Shown: piece after piece, positions 35,637-43,673 of the stretch
How the letters are laid out: every line of letters begins with the position of its first letter
How positions within the stretch are numbered: position 1 is the first letter of the stretch
Assembly (NCBI GenBank): GCA_013298695.1
Contig: JAAFIS010000010.1
Coordinates: forward strand, 62,001-126,000
DNA from: Betaproteobacteria bacterium
GTDB lineage: Bacteria > Pseudomonadota > Gammaproteobacteria > Burkholderiales > Casimicrobiaceae
Direction of reading: 5' to 3'
Length of the DNA stretch: 64,000 nucleotides
Position numbers and translations under genes: made by a program
The notes under the pieces: model-generated
Seen by the model: only the letters and a program-made list of their open reading frames with translations
Database searches by the model: none
Told to the model about the DNA's origin: nothing

Positions 35637-35781
35637 GTCATCCCCGCGGAGGCGGGGACCCAGACCGAGACGGTTCGAATGCCGCCTAATTTGACGAAAG
35701 CGCATTCACCATGTTCGCCATGCGCGAAGGACCCCATTGCAACGTTTTCTCGGACTGGGTCCCCGCCTTCGCGGGGATGAC
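35637..35781. repeat. REP-like paired palindrome, copy 3
   Basis: Arms GTCATCCCCGC...GCGGGGACCCA and TGGGTCCCCGC...GCGGGGATGAC enclose about 90 bases. The arms match copy 1 almost exactly. It lies between fluC and the quinone oxidoreductase. Confidence 0.85.
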
Positions 35782-35867
35782 AATACATAATCAAGCAACT
35801 TGATTCCGCTTGTGGTGACTCTGAGCCTGACGAAGGGTCGAACCATGAACTCTTTTAGGAAAACAGA

Positions 35868-36842
35868 ATGGCAAACATCATCCGCTTCCACCAAACCGGC
35901 ACGCCGGACGCCCTCAAATACGAATCGATCGATCTCCCGTCCCCCGCCGCAGGCGAAGCGCGTGTGCGCCACAGCGCCATCGGCGTGAACTTCATAGACA
36001 CCTATCACCGCACCGGGCTCTACCCGATGCCGATGCCATCGGGTATCGGCAAAGAAGGCGCGGGCATCGTTGAAGCCGTAGGCGAGGGTGTCACTGAAGT
36101 TGCGCCGGGTGATCGCGTCGTCTATTGCGACGGCCCGCTCGGCAGCTATTCGAGTGAGCGCAATATCGCCGCGAAATTCCTCGTGAAATTGCCACAGCAT
36201 GTGAGCGAGCAACACATCGCAGCGGGATTCCTGCGCGCGATGACGGTTGAATATTTGTTCAACCGCACCAAGAAATTGCAGCGGGGCGACACGATTCTCT
36301 TTCACGCGGCAGCAGGCGGCGTCGGCCTCATCGCCGCCCAATGGGCGCGCGCGATTGGCGTGAATATGATCGGCACGGTCAGCAGCGATGACAAAGCCAA
36401 GCTCGCGCTCGACGCAGGCTGCGCGCACGTCATCAATTACAAAACGGAAAACTTCGCCGAACGCGTTAAGGAAATCACCGGCGGCAAAAAAGTGCCCGTT
36501 GTGTACGACGGCGTTGGCAAAGACACGTGGCTCGGCTCGCTCGACTCGCTGCAACCACTCGGCCTGTTGGTGAGCTTCGGTAACGCTTCCGGCCCCGTCA
36601 CTGGCGTTGACTTAGGCATCCTCGCGCAAAAAGGTTCGCTCTACGTCACCCGCCAAACGCTAATGGCCTACACCGCGAACCGCGCCACGATGCTCGAAAT
36701 GGCGGACAACGTGTTCGCCTTGATGAAAGACGGGAAACTGGATCTTGCCGCGCGGCAGACTTATTCGCTCGCGGATGCTGCTCAGGCGCATCGGGATTTG
36801 GAAGCGCGGAAGACGGTGGGTGGGGTTATTTTGGTGGCGTGA
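35868..36842 (+). CDS. NADPH:quinone oxidoreductase, zeta-crystallin type
   Basis: A 324-residue zinc-independent medium-chain reductase of the Qor type. The N terminus ANIIRFHQTGTPDALKYESID, the VNFIDTYHRTGLYP motif and the NADPH-binding HAAAGGVGLIAAQWA (residues about 145-160) are typical. It reduces quinones by one-electron transfer or saturates enones. AGGAAAACAG precedes the ATG. It is apparently a single gene between a REP-like unit and a small exported protein. Confidence 0.9.
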   Translation: MANIIRFHQTGTPDALKYESIDLPSPAAGEARVRHSAIGVNFIDTYHRTGLYPMPMPSGIGKEGAGIVEAVGEGVTEVAPGDRVVYCDGPLGSYSSERNIAAKFLVKLPQHVSEQHIAAGFLRAMTVEYLFNRTKKLQRGDTILFHAAAGGVGLIAAQWARAIGVNMIGTVSSDDKAKLALDAGCAHVINYKTENFAERVKEITGGKKVPVVYDGVGKDTWLGSLDSLQPLGLLVSFGNASGPVTGVDLGILAQKGSLYVTRQTLMAYTANRATMLEMADNVFALMKDGKLDLAARQTYSLADAAQAHRDLEARKTVGGVILVA

Positions 36843-36859
36843 ACCTTTGAGATGAACAC

Positions 36860-37312
36860 ATGAACAATTCTTTTTTGGAACACGGTCTGAGCGCGATAGT
36901 TAGTGCAACAAGTGTTTACGCTGTAGTTGCGTTGGCCGCGTTTTGCGCTAGCGGTTCAACTTATGCAGCCACGACAAGTTGGTTGTGCGAGTATGTATCT
37001 GGAACGATCCTATTTAAAGATTTAGCACCGATGCGCGTGACCCGCTCAACCAATAGCGTGGTCATCGGTACGATCGATAAACGACGTCGCGACGATTGGA
37101 CTTATCGAGTGGTAGCGAGCGACCAACACCTTGGTTTTCGCGCCGTTCGCGTTGGGGCGAACTATCCAAAGCAATCGTCACTTGATATCTTGCTCGGCGG
37201 CGAGGTCTTCATGTTGCACGATTCGGGAAAAACGGTCGTTTTCGCAACCGCCGTGAACGCGGCTTCGCAAGAAACTCAGTCCACAACATATTCCTGTGTC
37301 TACACGCGATGA
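36860..37312 (+). CDS. small exported protein of unknown function
   Basis: A 150-residue protein with a hydrophobic N-terminal segment ending in GSTYAA (about residue 37), a rather long signal peptide. The mature part has two Cys, near its start (SWLCEY) and end (YSCVYT), which could form a disulfide. It starts 17 bases after the quinone oxidoreductase stop on the same strand. No family is recognised. Confidence 0.6.
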   Translation: MNNSFLEHGLSAIVSATSVYAVVALAAFCASGSTYAATTSWLCEYVSGTILFKDLAPMRVTRSTNSVVIGTIDKRRRDDWTYRVVASDQHLGFRAVRVGANYPKQSSLDILLGGEVFMLHDSGKTVVFATAVNAASQETQSTTYSCVYTR

Positions 37313-37353
37313 CACGTTAGGCTCGTAACGCGTCAATTCGTAGCTCGTAGCTC

Positions 37354-37424
37354 GTAGGCTGGGTTGAGGCACGAAACCCAGCATGATCGCCTCGCAACTC
37401 GCTGGGTTTTTCAACCCAGCCTAC
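37354..37424. repeat. CTGGGTT inverted repeat, copy 1
   Basis: Outer arms GTAGGCTGGGTTGA and TCAACCCAGCCTAC enclose inner arms AAACCCAGC and GCTGGGTTT. The unit ends five bases before the first antitoxin stop. Confidence 0.85.
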
Positions 37425-37428
37425 AAAT

Positions 37429-37734
37429 TCAAGAATTCACGGGTTGCGCGACGAGCTTCACGCCGAGCGCAGCGCATACGCGACTAATCGTGTCGAAGCG
37501 TGGTTGTGCATCGGGGCGGAGTGCTTTGTAGAGCGCTTCACGCGTAAGGCCGGACGCTTTCGCGATTTCGCCCATACCGCGCGCGCGGGCGATGTCGCCG
37601 AGCGCGGCGGCGAGCAATGCCGGATCACCTTCTTCGATCATCGACGTGAGATACGCAGCAATCGCTTCTTCGCTATCGAGATACTCCGCCGCGTCGAATT
37701 CGGGAAGGTCAGCAACTTTTAATTTCTTCGCCAT
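37429..37734 (-). CDS. HigA-like addiction module antidote protein, copy A
   Basis: A 101-residue antitoxin of the HI1420/HigA type. DPALLAAALGDIARARGMGEIAKASGLTREALYKAL is the helix-turn-helix region in the middle and C-terminal half. Three ATGs occur in a row; the third, six bases after AAAGGA, is used here, and the frame also offers an ATG at 37749 that overlaps the toxin stop. It differs from copy B at only one residue (PVNS versus PMNS at the C terminus). Its cognate toxin gene upstream is reduced to the C-terminal third. Confidence 0.85.
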   Translation of the reverse strand: MAKKLKVADLPEFDAAEYLDSEEAIAAYLTSMIEEGDPALLAAALGDIARARGMGEIAKASGLTREALYKALRPDAQPRFDTISRVCAALGVKLVAQPVNS

Positions 37735-37745
37735 CATCATTCCTT

Positions 37746-37853
37746 TCATTCCTCAAACTGCGCGGCAAGTTTCACTGCTTTTGCAATGTCAGCCGCTTGC
37801 GTGGATTTAGATCCGCCGCCGAGCATCACGATCAAGACCTTACCGCGCTTCAC
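37746..37853 (-). pseudogene. truncated HigB-like toxin, copy A
   Basis: The last 35 or so codons of the RelE/HigB-like toxin remain (KRGKVLIVMLGGGSKST then QAADIAKAVKLAAQFEE). Similarity to copy B stops at about 37852, where a CTGGGTT inverted repeat begins. The N-terminal two thirds, including the catalytic surface, are absent. Confidence 0.8.
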
Positions 37854-37860
37854 GTAGCTC

Positions 37861-37931
37861 GTAGGCTGGGTTGAGGCACGAAACCCAGCATGATCGCCTT
37901 GCAACTCGCTGGGTTTGTCAACCCAGCCTAC
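37861..37931. repeat. CTGGGTT inverted repeat, copy 2
   Basis: Nearly identical to the unit at 37354. The copied block also includes about 35 bases matching the antitoxin 3' end (37932-37968), showing that repeat and antitoxin end were duplicated together at an offset of 507 bases. Confidence 0.85.
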
Positions 37932-38000
37932 AAATTCAAGAATTCACGGGTTGCGCGACGAGCTTCACTGCCAACGCGTAAGGTGCGCAGTGCACCAACT

Positions 38001-38107
38001 CGTAGGGTGCGTTTTTAACGCACCGCCGTGATGAAACCGCGCGAAGCGCATTTCTCCAATCCAATTTGGTTGGTATCCATTTGGGTGCGTTGAAAACGCA
38101 CCCTACG
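38001..38107. repeat. GGTGCGTT inverted repeat
   Basis: CGTAGGGTGCGTTTTTAACG at the left and GTTGAAAACGCACCCTACG at the right form a long inverted repeat of a type often dispersed in proteobacterial genomes. It separates the two antitoxin copies. Confidence 0.8.
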
Positions 38108-38112
38108 TCGCA

Positions 38113-38418
38113 TTACGAATTCATGGGTTGCGCGACGAGCTTTACGCCGAGCGCCGCGCACACGCGGCTGATGGTGTCGAACCGCGGTTGCGCATCGGGG
38201 CGGAGTGCTTTGTAGAGCGCTTCACGCGTAAGGCCGGACGCTTTCGCGATTTCACCCATGCCGCGCGCGCGGGCGATGTCGCCGAGCGCGGCGGCGAGCA
38301 ATGCCGGATCACCTTCTTCGATCATCGACGTGAGATACGCAGCAATCGCTTCTTCGCTGTCGAGATACTCTGCCGCGTCGAATTCGGGAAGGTCAGCAAC
38401 TTTTAACTTCTTCGCCAT
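38113..38418 (-). CDS. HigA-like addiction module antidote protein, copy B
   Basis: A 101-residue antitoxin nearly identical to copy A (offset 684 bases); the DNA of the two copies is also nearly identical over about 400 bases. The third of three consecutive ATGs, after AAAGGA, is chosen; an upstream ATG at 38433 overlaps the toxin stop (ATGA) and could also serve. The HTH region binds operator DNA and the toxin. Its toxin gene upstream has an internal stop. Confidence 0.85.
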   Translation of the reverse strand: MAKKLKVADLPEFDAAEYLDSEEAIAAYLTSMIEEGDPALLAAALGDIARARGMGEIAKASGLTREALYKALRPDAQPRFDTISRVCAALGVKLVAQPMNS

Positions 38419-38429
38419 CATCATTCCTT

Positions 38430-38726
38430 TCATTCCTCAAACTGCGCGGCAAGTTTCACTGCTTTTGCAATGTCAGCCGCTTGCGTGGATTTAGATCCGC
38501 CGCCGAGCATCACAATCAGCACTTTGCCGCGCTTCAAGTAATACATCCGCCAACCGGGTCAAAAGTGTTCACGCATCTCATACAGATGGCCTTCGATTGC
38601 CTTAACGTCGCCCAGATTTCCAAGTCCGGCCTTACGCAAACGCGCAGCAAGACGTGCCTTGATGACACCGTCTTGAACGTCTGATAGCCAGGCATCAAAC
38701 TCGGCAGTTCGTTTAAGCGTGAACAT
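38430..38726 (-). pseudogene. HigB-like toxin with internal TGA, copy B
   Basis: A full-length, 98-codon RelE/HigB (HI1419-type) toxin frame starting MFTLKRTAEFDAWLSDVQDG. At 38559-38561 a TGA stands where the family has Gly in the motif REHF-GPGWRMYY (a GGA to TGA change would explain it). The frame then continues to KLAAQFEE and ends overlapping the antitoxin. A 55-residue N-terminal piece could still be made but lacks the conserved C-terminal part. Confidence 0.85.
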
Positions 38727-38747
38727 TGCGCGATTGTAATCGAACGA

Positions 38748-39170
38748 TTACGTTCCGTGCCACGGATTGATGAGCGAGATTCCGGTTCCTTCAAAATCGC
38801 CTACGTCTCGCGTCACCAACGTCATCCGATGCACGAGTGCGGTTGCGGCGATAAAACCATCGCGGTAGGGGCGAATCGATTCGGCGTTGATCTCTGCGCA
38901 TTTCTTCGCGATTGCCGCATCGACAACTAGCGTTCTTCCTGCGAACGCGGGAATGACGTGATCGTCTAACCATTTGCGCAGCAACGCGCCTTGTTTTTTG
39001 TCTTTGCGCTCCATGAGCAAGACGCCGAGTTCGATTTCTTGCAATGTGATGACGGAGATGAAGAGATCACCCGCGTCCACCGTTTTCGACCACTTGGCGA
39101 CGTTTTTGTCGGCCTTGCCCGCTTTGACTTTGCGCAATTCGGAGACGACGTTGGTATCGAGCAGATACAT
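38748..39170 (-). CDS. PIN-domain toxin, VapC/FitB type
   Basis: A 140-residue PIN ribonuclease. Acidic active-site residues are seen in LLDTNVVSEL (Asp5), TLQEIELG, RPYRDGFIAATAL and TRDVGDF. It probably cleaves tRNA or other RNA when free of antitoxin. It starts seven bases after the Phd-type antitoxin gene, the usual antitoxin-first order. Confidence 0.9.
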   Translation of the reverse strand: MYLLDTNVVSELRKVKAGKADKNVAKWSKTVDAGDLFISVITLQEIELGVLLMERKDKKQGALLRKWLDDHVIPAFAGRTLVVDAAIAKKCAEINAESIRPYRDGFIAATALVHRMTLVTRDVGDFEGTGISLINPWHGT

Positions 39171-39177
39171 CGTTGCG

Positions 39178-39432
39178 TTATTTCAATTTCGCGGCGACGG
39201 CTTTCTCGCGGCTCTTCGGAATGACAAAATCGATGTCGGCAACGCTTGGTGCAGCGAGTAAATCTGCGATGTTTTCGCGCTGCCCAGTGAGCCGTTTGTA
39301 TTCATCAATGGAGAGCAGCACATGCGCAGGCCGACCGCGATCTGTGATGATGACGGGGCCGTTAAGTGACGCCGTTTTCGCACGGCTTGCGTCTTGGTTG
39401 AATTCGCGGCTGGAGAGGGTGGTGACGCTCAT
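39178..39432 (-). CDS. Phd/YefM-type antitoxin
   Basis: An 84-residue antitoxin. LSSREFNQDASRAKTAS and GPVIITDRGRPAHVLLSIDEYKRL are the N-terminal DNA-binding Phd fold. The C-terminal tail (DFVIPKSREKAVA) would wrap the toxin. It pairs with the PIN toxin directly downstream and should autoregulate the pair. Confidence 0.9.
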   Translation of the reverse strand: MSVTTLSSREFNQDASRAKTASLNGPVIITDRGRPAHVLLSIDEYKRLTGQRENIADLLAAPSVADIDFVIPKSREKAVAAKLK

Positions 39433-39532
39433 TGTGCCTCCGTTTGATCGGTTCGAGTTTGCATTGTAGCAACGTTACTACAATTACGCCTTTACGAAAG
39501 TAAAAGCCACGACAGCGCGCTCAAGCGCGCGC

Positions 39533-41044
39533 CTACAAATTGGGCAACTCATCAATCACGTCGCTCGCCACAGCGCGTCTCACTCCTCGCGCTGCCATCG
39601 CATCCGCCGCTGCGCCGTGCAACGCCACACCGATCCTCGCAGCATCAATCGCCGAATAACCTTGCGCAAGCAGTGCGCCGATCATGCCGGCGAGCACGTC
39701 GCCGGTGCCTGCAGTAGCGAGGAGTGGATTGCCAGTGGCGTTGATCGACGTGGATTCGCCGTCGTCAATCACGGTGCCTGCGCCTTTGAGCACGGCGGTG
39801 CAGCGATAGCCTTTGGCGAGATCGCGTGCGGCGCGTAGGCGATCCGATTGAACGCTTGCCGTGCTTGCGCCCAAGAGTCGTGCGGCTTCGGCGGGATGCG
39901 GTGTGATGATCGTTGGCGCCTTTCGTTTTTGAACGAGTTTCGCAAGTTCAGCAGATTCAGCGATGAGGTTTAGCGCGTCGGCATCGATCACCATCGGCGC
40001 ATCGCGTTTGAGTTGCGCGCTGAGCGTGCGTACGGCTTCGCCCGAAACGCCCATGCCGCAACCGATCACAAGCGCGCTGCATTCGTCTTTCGCAAGCTCG
40101 GCAGCGGATCGCATCATCACTTCGGGCATCTGCGGATCGACTTGGGGAAACGGATGGGCGAGCCAGCCGACTTTTACTTTGCCTGCCCCCATTCGCATCG
40201 CTGCGCGGCTGGCTAGGAGGGCCGCGCCCAACATGCCGCTTGCGCCGCCGATGATGGCGAGCGTGCCGTTTGTACCTTTGTGGGCGTTGGCGTGCGGCGG
40301 TCGCAACAAAGCGCGTGCATCGTTCGCGTTAAACGAGTGAATTGAAGTTGGCACGACTGACGTGTCGAGCCCGAGCGACGCAAGGTGCAATTCGCCGGCG
40401 TGGTCGAGCGCAGCGCCGGTGAGCAAACCGGGTTTGTAGGCGATAAACGTCAGCGTGTGCGTCGCTTTGATTGCGACCTCACCCACGAGCGCGCCGGTGT
40501 CGGCTTCAATACCGCTCGGCACGTCGAGCGAAAGCACGTTTGCACCGCGCAAACGCTGCGATTCCACCCATTGGCACCATTCGCTATCGCCCAATTGAAT
40601 TGGGCGATGAAGGCCAATTCCAAATAAACCGTCAATAATCCAATCAAGCTGATCGCCCAATTTATTTGGGTGATTCTCTAAAAAGCCAATGTCCAGTTCC
40701 TGGGCTCGGCGAAACACCCCCGCGGCGTCAGTCCCGTACTTCGCCGGGTCACCACGTAGCGCGATTTTCGGTGCATAACCCGCCGCTGCAAGCTCTGCGG
40801 CGCAAGCGAGCGCGTCGCCGCCGTTGTTGCCAGGTCCGGCGATCAACACGATCTTTGCGTCCGCCGTGGTGCGCTCGCGAAGGAATTCGAAGGCCGCCCG
40901 CCCCGCGCGGCGCATCATGTCAATGTCACGATGATGGTTTTCAATCGCTCGTACTTGCGCGCTGGTGTACACGCGTGACGCCGCGCTCAAAGCAGCGGCG
41001 TCCGTTGCGTTTTTCACTATCGACCTAAAATTGCTCGGAGTCAT
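39533..41044 (-). CDS. nnr: bifunctional NAD(P)H-hydrate repair enzyme
   Basis: A 503-residue fusion. The N-terminal half is the NAD(P)HX epimerase (GPGNNGGDAL and LSLDVPSGIEADTG). The C-terminal half is the ADP-dependent dehydratase (NGTLAIIGGASGMLGAALLA, VIDADALNLI, ITPHPAEAARLLG, AGTGDVLAGMIGALLAQG). Together they restore NADH and NADPH damaged by hydration. Within the epimerase part, two copies of the dispersed palindrome are translated in the same frame as HPNKLGD and RPIQLGD. It is divergent from the COG0523 GTPase gene, 18 bases apart. Confidence 0.93.
   Translation of the reverse strand: MTPSNFRSIVKNATDAAALSAASRVYTSAQVRAIENHHRDIDMMRRAGRAAFEFLRERTTADAKIVLIAGPGNNGGDALACAAELAAAGYAPKIALRGDPAKYGTDAAGVFRRAQELDIGFLENHPNKLGDQLDWIIDGLFGIGLHRPIQLGDSEWCQWVESQRLRGANVLSLDVPSGIEADTGALVGEVAIKATHTLTFIAYKPGLLTGAALDHAGELHLASLGLDTSVVPTSIHSFNANDARALLRPPHANAHKGTNGTLAIIGGASGMLGAALLASRAAMRMGAGKVKVGWLAHPFPQVDPQMPEVMMRSAAELAKDECSALVIGCGMGVSGEAVRTLSAQLKRDAPMVIDADALNLIAESAELAKLVQKRKAPTIITPHPAEAARLLGASTASVQSDRLRAARDLAKGYRCTAVLKGAGTVIDDGESTSINATGNPLLATAGTGDVLAGMIGALLAQGYSAIDAARIGVALHGAAADAMAARGVRRAVASDVIDELPNL
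40587..40607. repeat. perfect 21-base palindrome inside nnr
   Basis: TCGCCCAATT, a central G and AATTGGGCGA form a perfect 10-bp inverted repeat. It encodes RPIQLGD (about residues 147-153 of Nnr) on the minus strand. It is the most intact copy in the window. Confidence 0.85.
40653..40673. repeat. second palindrome copy inside nnr
   Basis: TCGCCCAATTT and ATTTGGGTGA form an imperfect copy 45 bases from the perfect one. It encodes HPNKLGD on the minus strand, in the same frame as the first copy. Confidence 0.75.
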
Positions 41045-41062
41045 TCACGAAAGATACCGCAG

Positions 41063-42157
41063 ATGTCGACCAAAGCCGAAGCCGCGAAAAAAGCCGCAGA
41101 AAAAGAAGCGCAATCCTGGGGCCCTGAGCCAACCGATGCGCCCGTGCCCGTGACCATCCTCACTGGCTTTCTGGGCGCCGGAAAGACGACGCTGCTCAAT
41201 CGTATCCTCAAAGAAAATCACGGCGAAAAAATCGCAGTGATCGAAAACGAATTCGGCGAAGAGGGCGTTGATAACGCGATTCTGGCGGATACGAAAGAGC
41301 AAATCGTTGAGATGAACAATGGTTGCATTTGCTGCACGGTGCGCGGCGATTTGATTCGCATTTTGAACAGTCTCTACAAGCGCCGCACCAAAGGCGAACT
41401 CAAGTTCGAACGCGTGGTGATCGAAACGACCGGCATGGCTGATCCTGCGCCAGTGGCGCAAACCTTCTTCGCGGATGAAAAAGTCAACGAGCGTTATTTG
41501 CTTGACGCTGTGATCACCGTGGTTGATGCTAAACACGGCTTGAAGCAGCTCGAAGAATTCACCGAAGCGCAGCAACAAGCCGCATTCGCAGATCGTTTGC
41601 TCGTCTCAAAAACTGACTTGGTAACCGACGAAGAATCGCAAAAACTCATGGAGCGCTTGCGCAAATTCAATGTGCGCGCGCCGATCACCAAAGTGCATTT
41701 CGGCGAAACGCCGATTAAAGAATTGCTCGACATTCGCGGCTTCAATCTGAACGCGATTCTGGAAATTCAACCCGATTTCCTAACCAACGACGAACATGAG
41801 CATCACGAAGAAGTCGCGAGTTTCTACATTCGCACCGAACGCGCGCTCGACGTGCGTAAAGTGGATCGCTACATCAGCTCGCTCATCAATTTGTACGGCG
41901 AGCAAATGCTTCGCTACAAAGGTATTTTGAACATCAAAGGCGAGCCTCGCCGCGTCGTTTTCCAAGGCGTACACATGATGGCGGGCTTCGATTTCGCGAG
42001 TGAATGGGCTGAAGATCAGAAGCGCGAAAGCACGGTGGTGTTCATCGGCCGCAAGCTGCCGGAAGCGCTGTTCCGTGAGCTGTTTGAGGATTGTTACGCT
42101 ACTGAATCAACGCCGGACGACGTAAAAGCCTATGCGGCAGGAAGCGCAGCGGAGTAA
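41063..42157 (+). CDS. COG0523 (CobW/ZNG-type) metal-chaperone GTPase
   Basis: A 364-residue G3E GTPase. The P-loop GFLGAGKTTLLN is at about residues 34-45, the metal-binding GCICC (CxCC) near 87-91, switch region ETTGMADP, and SKTD replaces NKxD. A short acidic/His stretch (DEHEHHEE) precedes the C-terminal CobW_C domain (RFEDCY-type end). Such proteins deliver zinc or other metals. The N terminus is rich in Lys, Ala and Glu. It is divergent from nnr. Confidence 0.92.
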   Translation: MSTKAEAAKKAAEKEAQSWGPEPTDAPVPVTILTGFLGAGKTTLLNRILKENHGEKIAVIENEFGEEGVDNAILADTKEQIVEMNNGCICCTVRGDLIRILNSLYKRRTKGELKFERVVIETTGMADPAPVAQTFFADEKVNERYLLDAVITVVDAKHGLKQLEEFTEAQQQAAFADRLLVSKTDLVTDEESQKLMERLRKFNVRAPITKVHFGETPIKELLDIRGFNLNAILEIQPDFLTNDEHEHHEEVASFYIRTERALDVRKVDRYISSLINLYGEQMLRYKGILNIKGEPRRVVFQGVHMMAGFDFASEWAEDQKRESTVVFIGRKLPEALFRELFEDCYATESTPDDVKAYAAGSAAE

Positions 42158-42260
42158 GTCGTACTTTTCATGACAGTTACGTCTTTTCCTAGGTAGCGCT
42201 CATGCGTGACCGGCAGCGACGCAAAGTGAGCACGTGCCGAATCGAGGGGAGAGAATATCC

Positions 42261-43673
42261 ATGGAACTGGTTAGCGCGGGCGGAACCTCTGCGCTCGGTC
42301 TTTCGCGAAATGTGCTGTGCGCATGTGGAAGCGGTCGTCGTTATAAACACTGCTGCGGAGCGTTGCCCGCGAAGCCTGCCACTTCGGCTACCGAACGTGC
42401 AGCCGACATTGATGCGCGCCGCGTGGCTGACGCGAAAAACAGAGCGCTTGCCGCACATCGTGCGCACGACTTAAGCACCGCAATTGCTGGCTACAGCGAG
42501 GCAGTGGCGGTAGCAAAAGATGATTTCGACGCGCTGCACATGCGCGCCGTCGCGCTCTATCAAATGGGCTGTGCCGAAGAGGCGCTGGCCGCCTTTTTCG
42601 ATCTGTTGCGACGTGGACATGTGCTCAATGCCGCCGCGTGGCACAACTTTGGGCTTGCCGTTGCGGCGGCGGTGCCGTGGGCGGATGATCCGCAGCTGAT
42701 CTCACTGCAGGCGCGCTATCGCACGCTAGTTCCGCTGCCGCCGAAGGCCTCAGATTGTGACGCTAAAGTCTCCGTTGTGATTGCGAGCTATAACCACGCC
42801 AAATTCGTTTCCGAGGCCATCGCGTCTGTTGCCCGGCAATCGCGACTGCCGGATGAGCTGGTAATCATCGACGATGGCTCCACAGACGGCAGCGTCGAGA
42901 TCATCCAGCGCGCGATTGCGGATTTTCCGTGTCGAGTCGTGTTTCGATCACGAGAAAATCGAGGCGCGGCGACAACATTTAACGAGGCAATTGAAGCGGC
43001 AACGGGAGAATTGATCTTCCCGCTGAATTCGGATGACTACTTCGCGCACGACCGAATCGATACCGTTGTGGCTCATCTCAGAGAACGCCAGTTCGATTGG
43101 GGCTACGGTGGTTTAATCTATATTCTGGCTAATGGCGAATCAGCCACTGACGCCCAGAATACTAGGGCCGTCACGCTTAGAGCCGTTGAGAATTCTGTGC
43201 ACATGGCGCCGACGACAGGGCTCGCGTTTCTGTGCGCGAACCCAGCGATTTCCACGGGTAACTTGTTCTTTCGTAGATCGCTATGGCAACGCGTTGGCGG
43301 ATTTTTTGATTGGCGCTATCACCACGACTGGCACTTCGCCCTGCAAGCCTCGAAGTTCGCCGAGCCTGTTCGAATTCCTGGCGCACGCTACGCCTACCGT
43401 ATCCATGAATCAAACACGATCAGTGAGCAAAACGATCGCGTGCAACGCGAATGCAGCACAATGATGGCGCGCGCGTTAGCTGAACTCGCATCGTTTGTCC
43501 CACACGACGACGAAAACGCGTTTGCGCCTTGCGCTCACGTTTGGCGGCGCGCTTTTTTTGGTGCGGTTGGGGGCGTTGGCTTCATGGAGCAATTGCCGCG
43601 CGAAGCTTTGCTTGCGTTTGCGGATTCGATGACGTCGCCCGCTCACGCTACGAGATTGATGGATCGGCGATGA
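42261..43673 (+). CDS. family 2 glycosyltransferase with SEC-C motif and TPR-like region
   Basis: A 470-residue protein in three parts. A zinc-binding SEC-C motif (CACGSGRRYKHCCG, residues about 19-32) is followed by a helical TPR-like part (about 50-150) and a GT-A glycosyltransferase domain from about 165 (VSVVIASYNHAKFV, IIDDGSTDGS, NSDDYF as the DxD-like site). The ATG at 42261 has GGGGAGAG upstream; an earlier GTG is rejected for that reason. Its stop overlaps the start of a second glycosyltransferase gene (ATGA). The sugar and acceptor are unknown. Confidence 0.85.
   Translation: MELVSAGGTSALGLSRNVLCACGSGRRYKHCCGALPAKPATSATERAADIDARRVADAKNRALAAHRAHDLSTAIAGYSEAVAVAKDDFDALHMRAVALYQMGCAEEALAAFFDLLRRGHVLNAAAWHNFGLAVAAAVPWADDPQLISLQARYRTLVPLPPKASDCDAKVSVVIASYNHAKFVSEAIASVARQSRLPDELVIIDDGSTDGSVEIIQRAIADFPCRVVFRSRENRGAATTFNEAIEAATGELIFPLNSDDYFAHDRIDTVVAHLRERQFDWGYGGLIYILANGESATDAQNTRAVTLRAVENSVHMAPTTGLAFLCANPAISTGNLFFRRSLWQRVGGFFDWRYHHDWHFALQASKFAEPVRIPGARYAYRIHESNTISEQNDRVQRECSTMMARALAELASFVPHDDENAFAPCAHVWRRAFFGAVGGVGFMEQLPREALLAFADSMTSPAHATRLMDRR

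Noticed and set aside
35706-36554. 282-codon minus-strand open frame opposite the quinone oxidoreductase
   Set aside because: It is antisense to a clear Qor gene and runs into the REP-like unit; composition is that of a shadow frame.
37346-38107. Insertion sequence remnants
   Set aside because: The inverted repeats contain no transposase code and no clear target duplication; they fit small dispersed repeats better.
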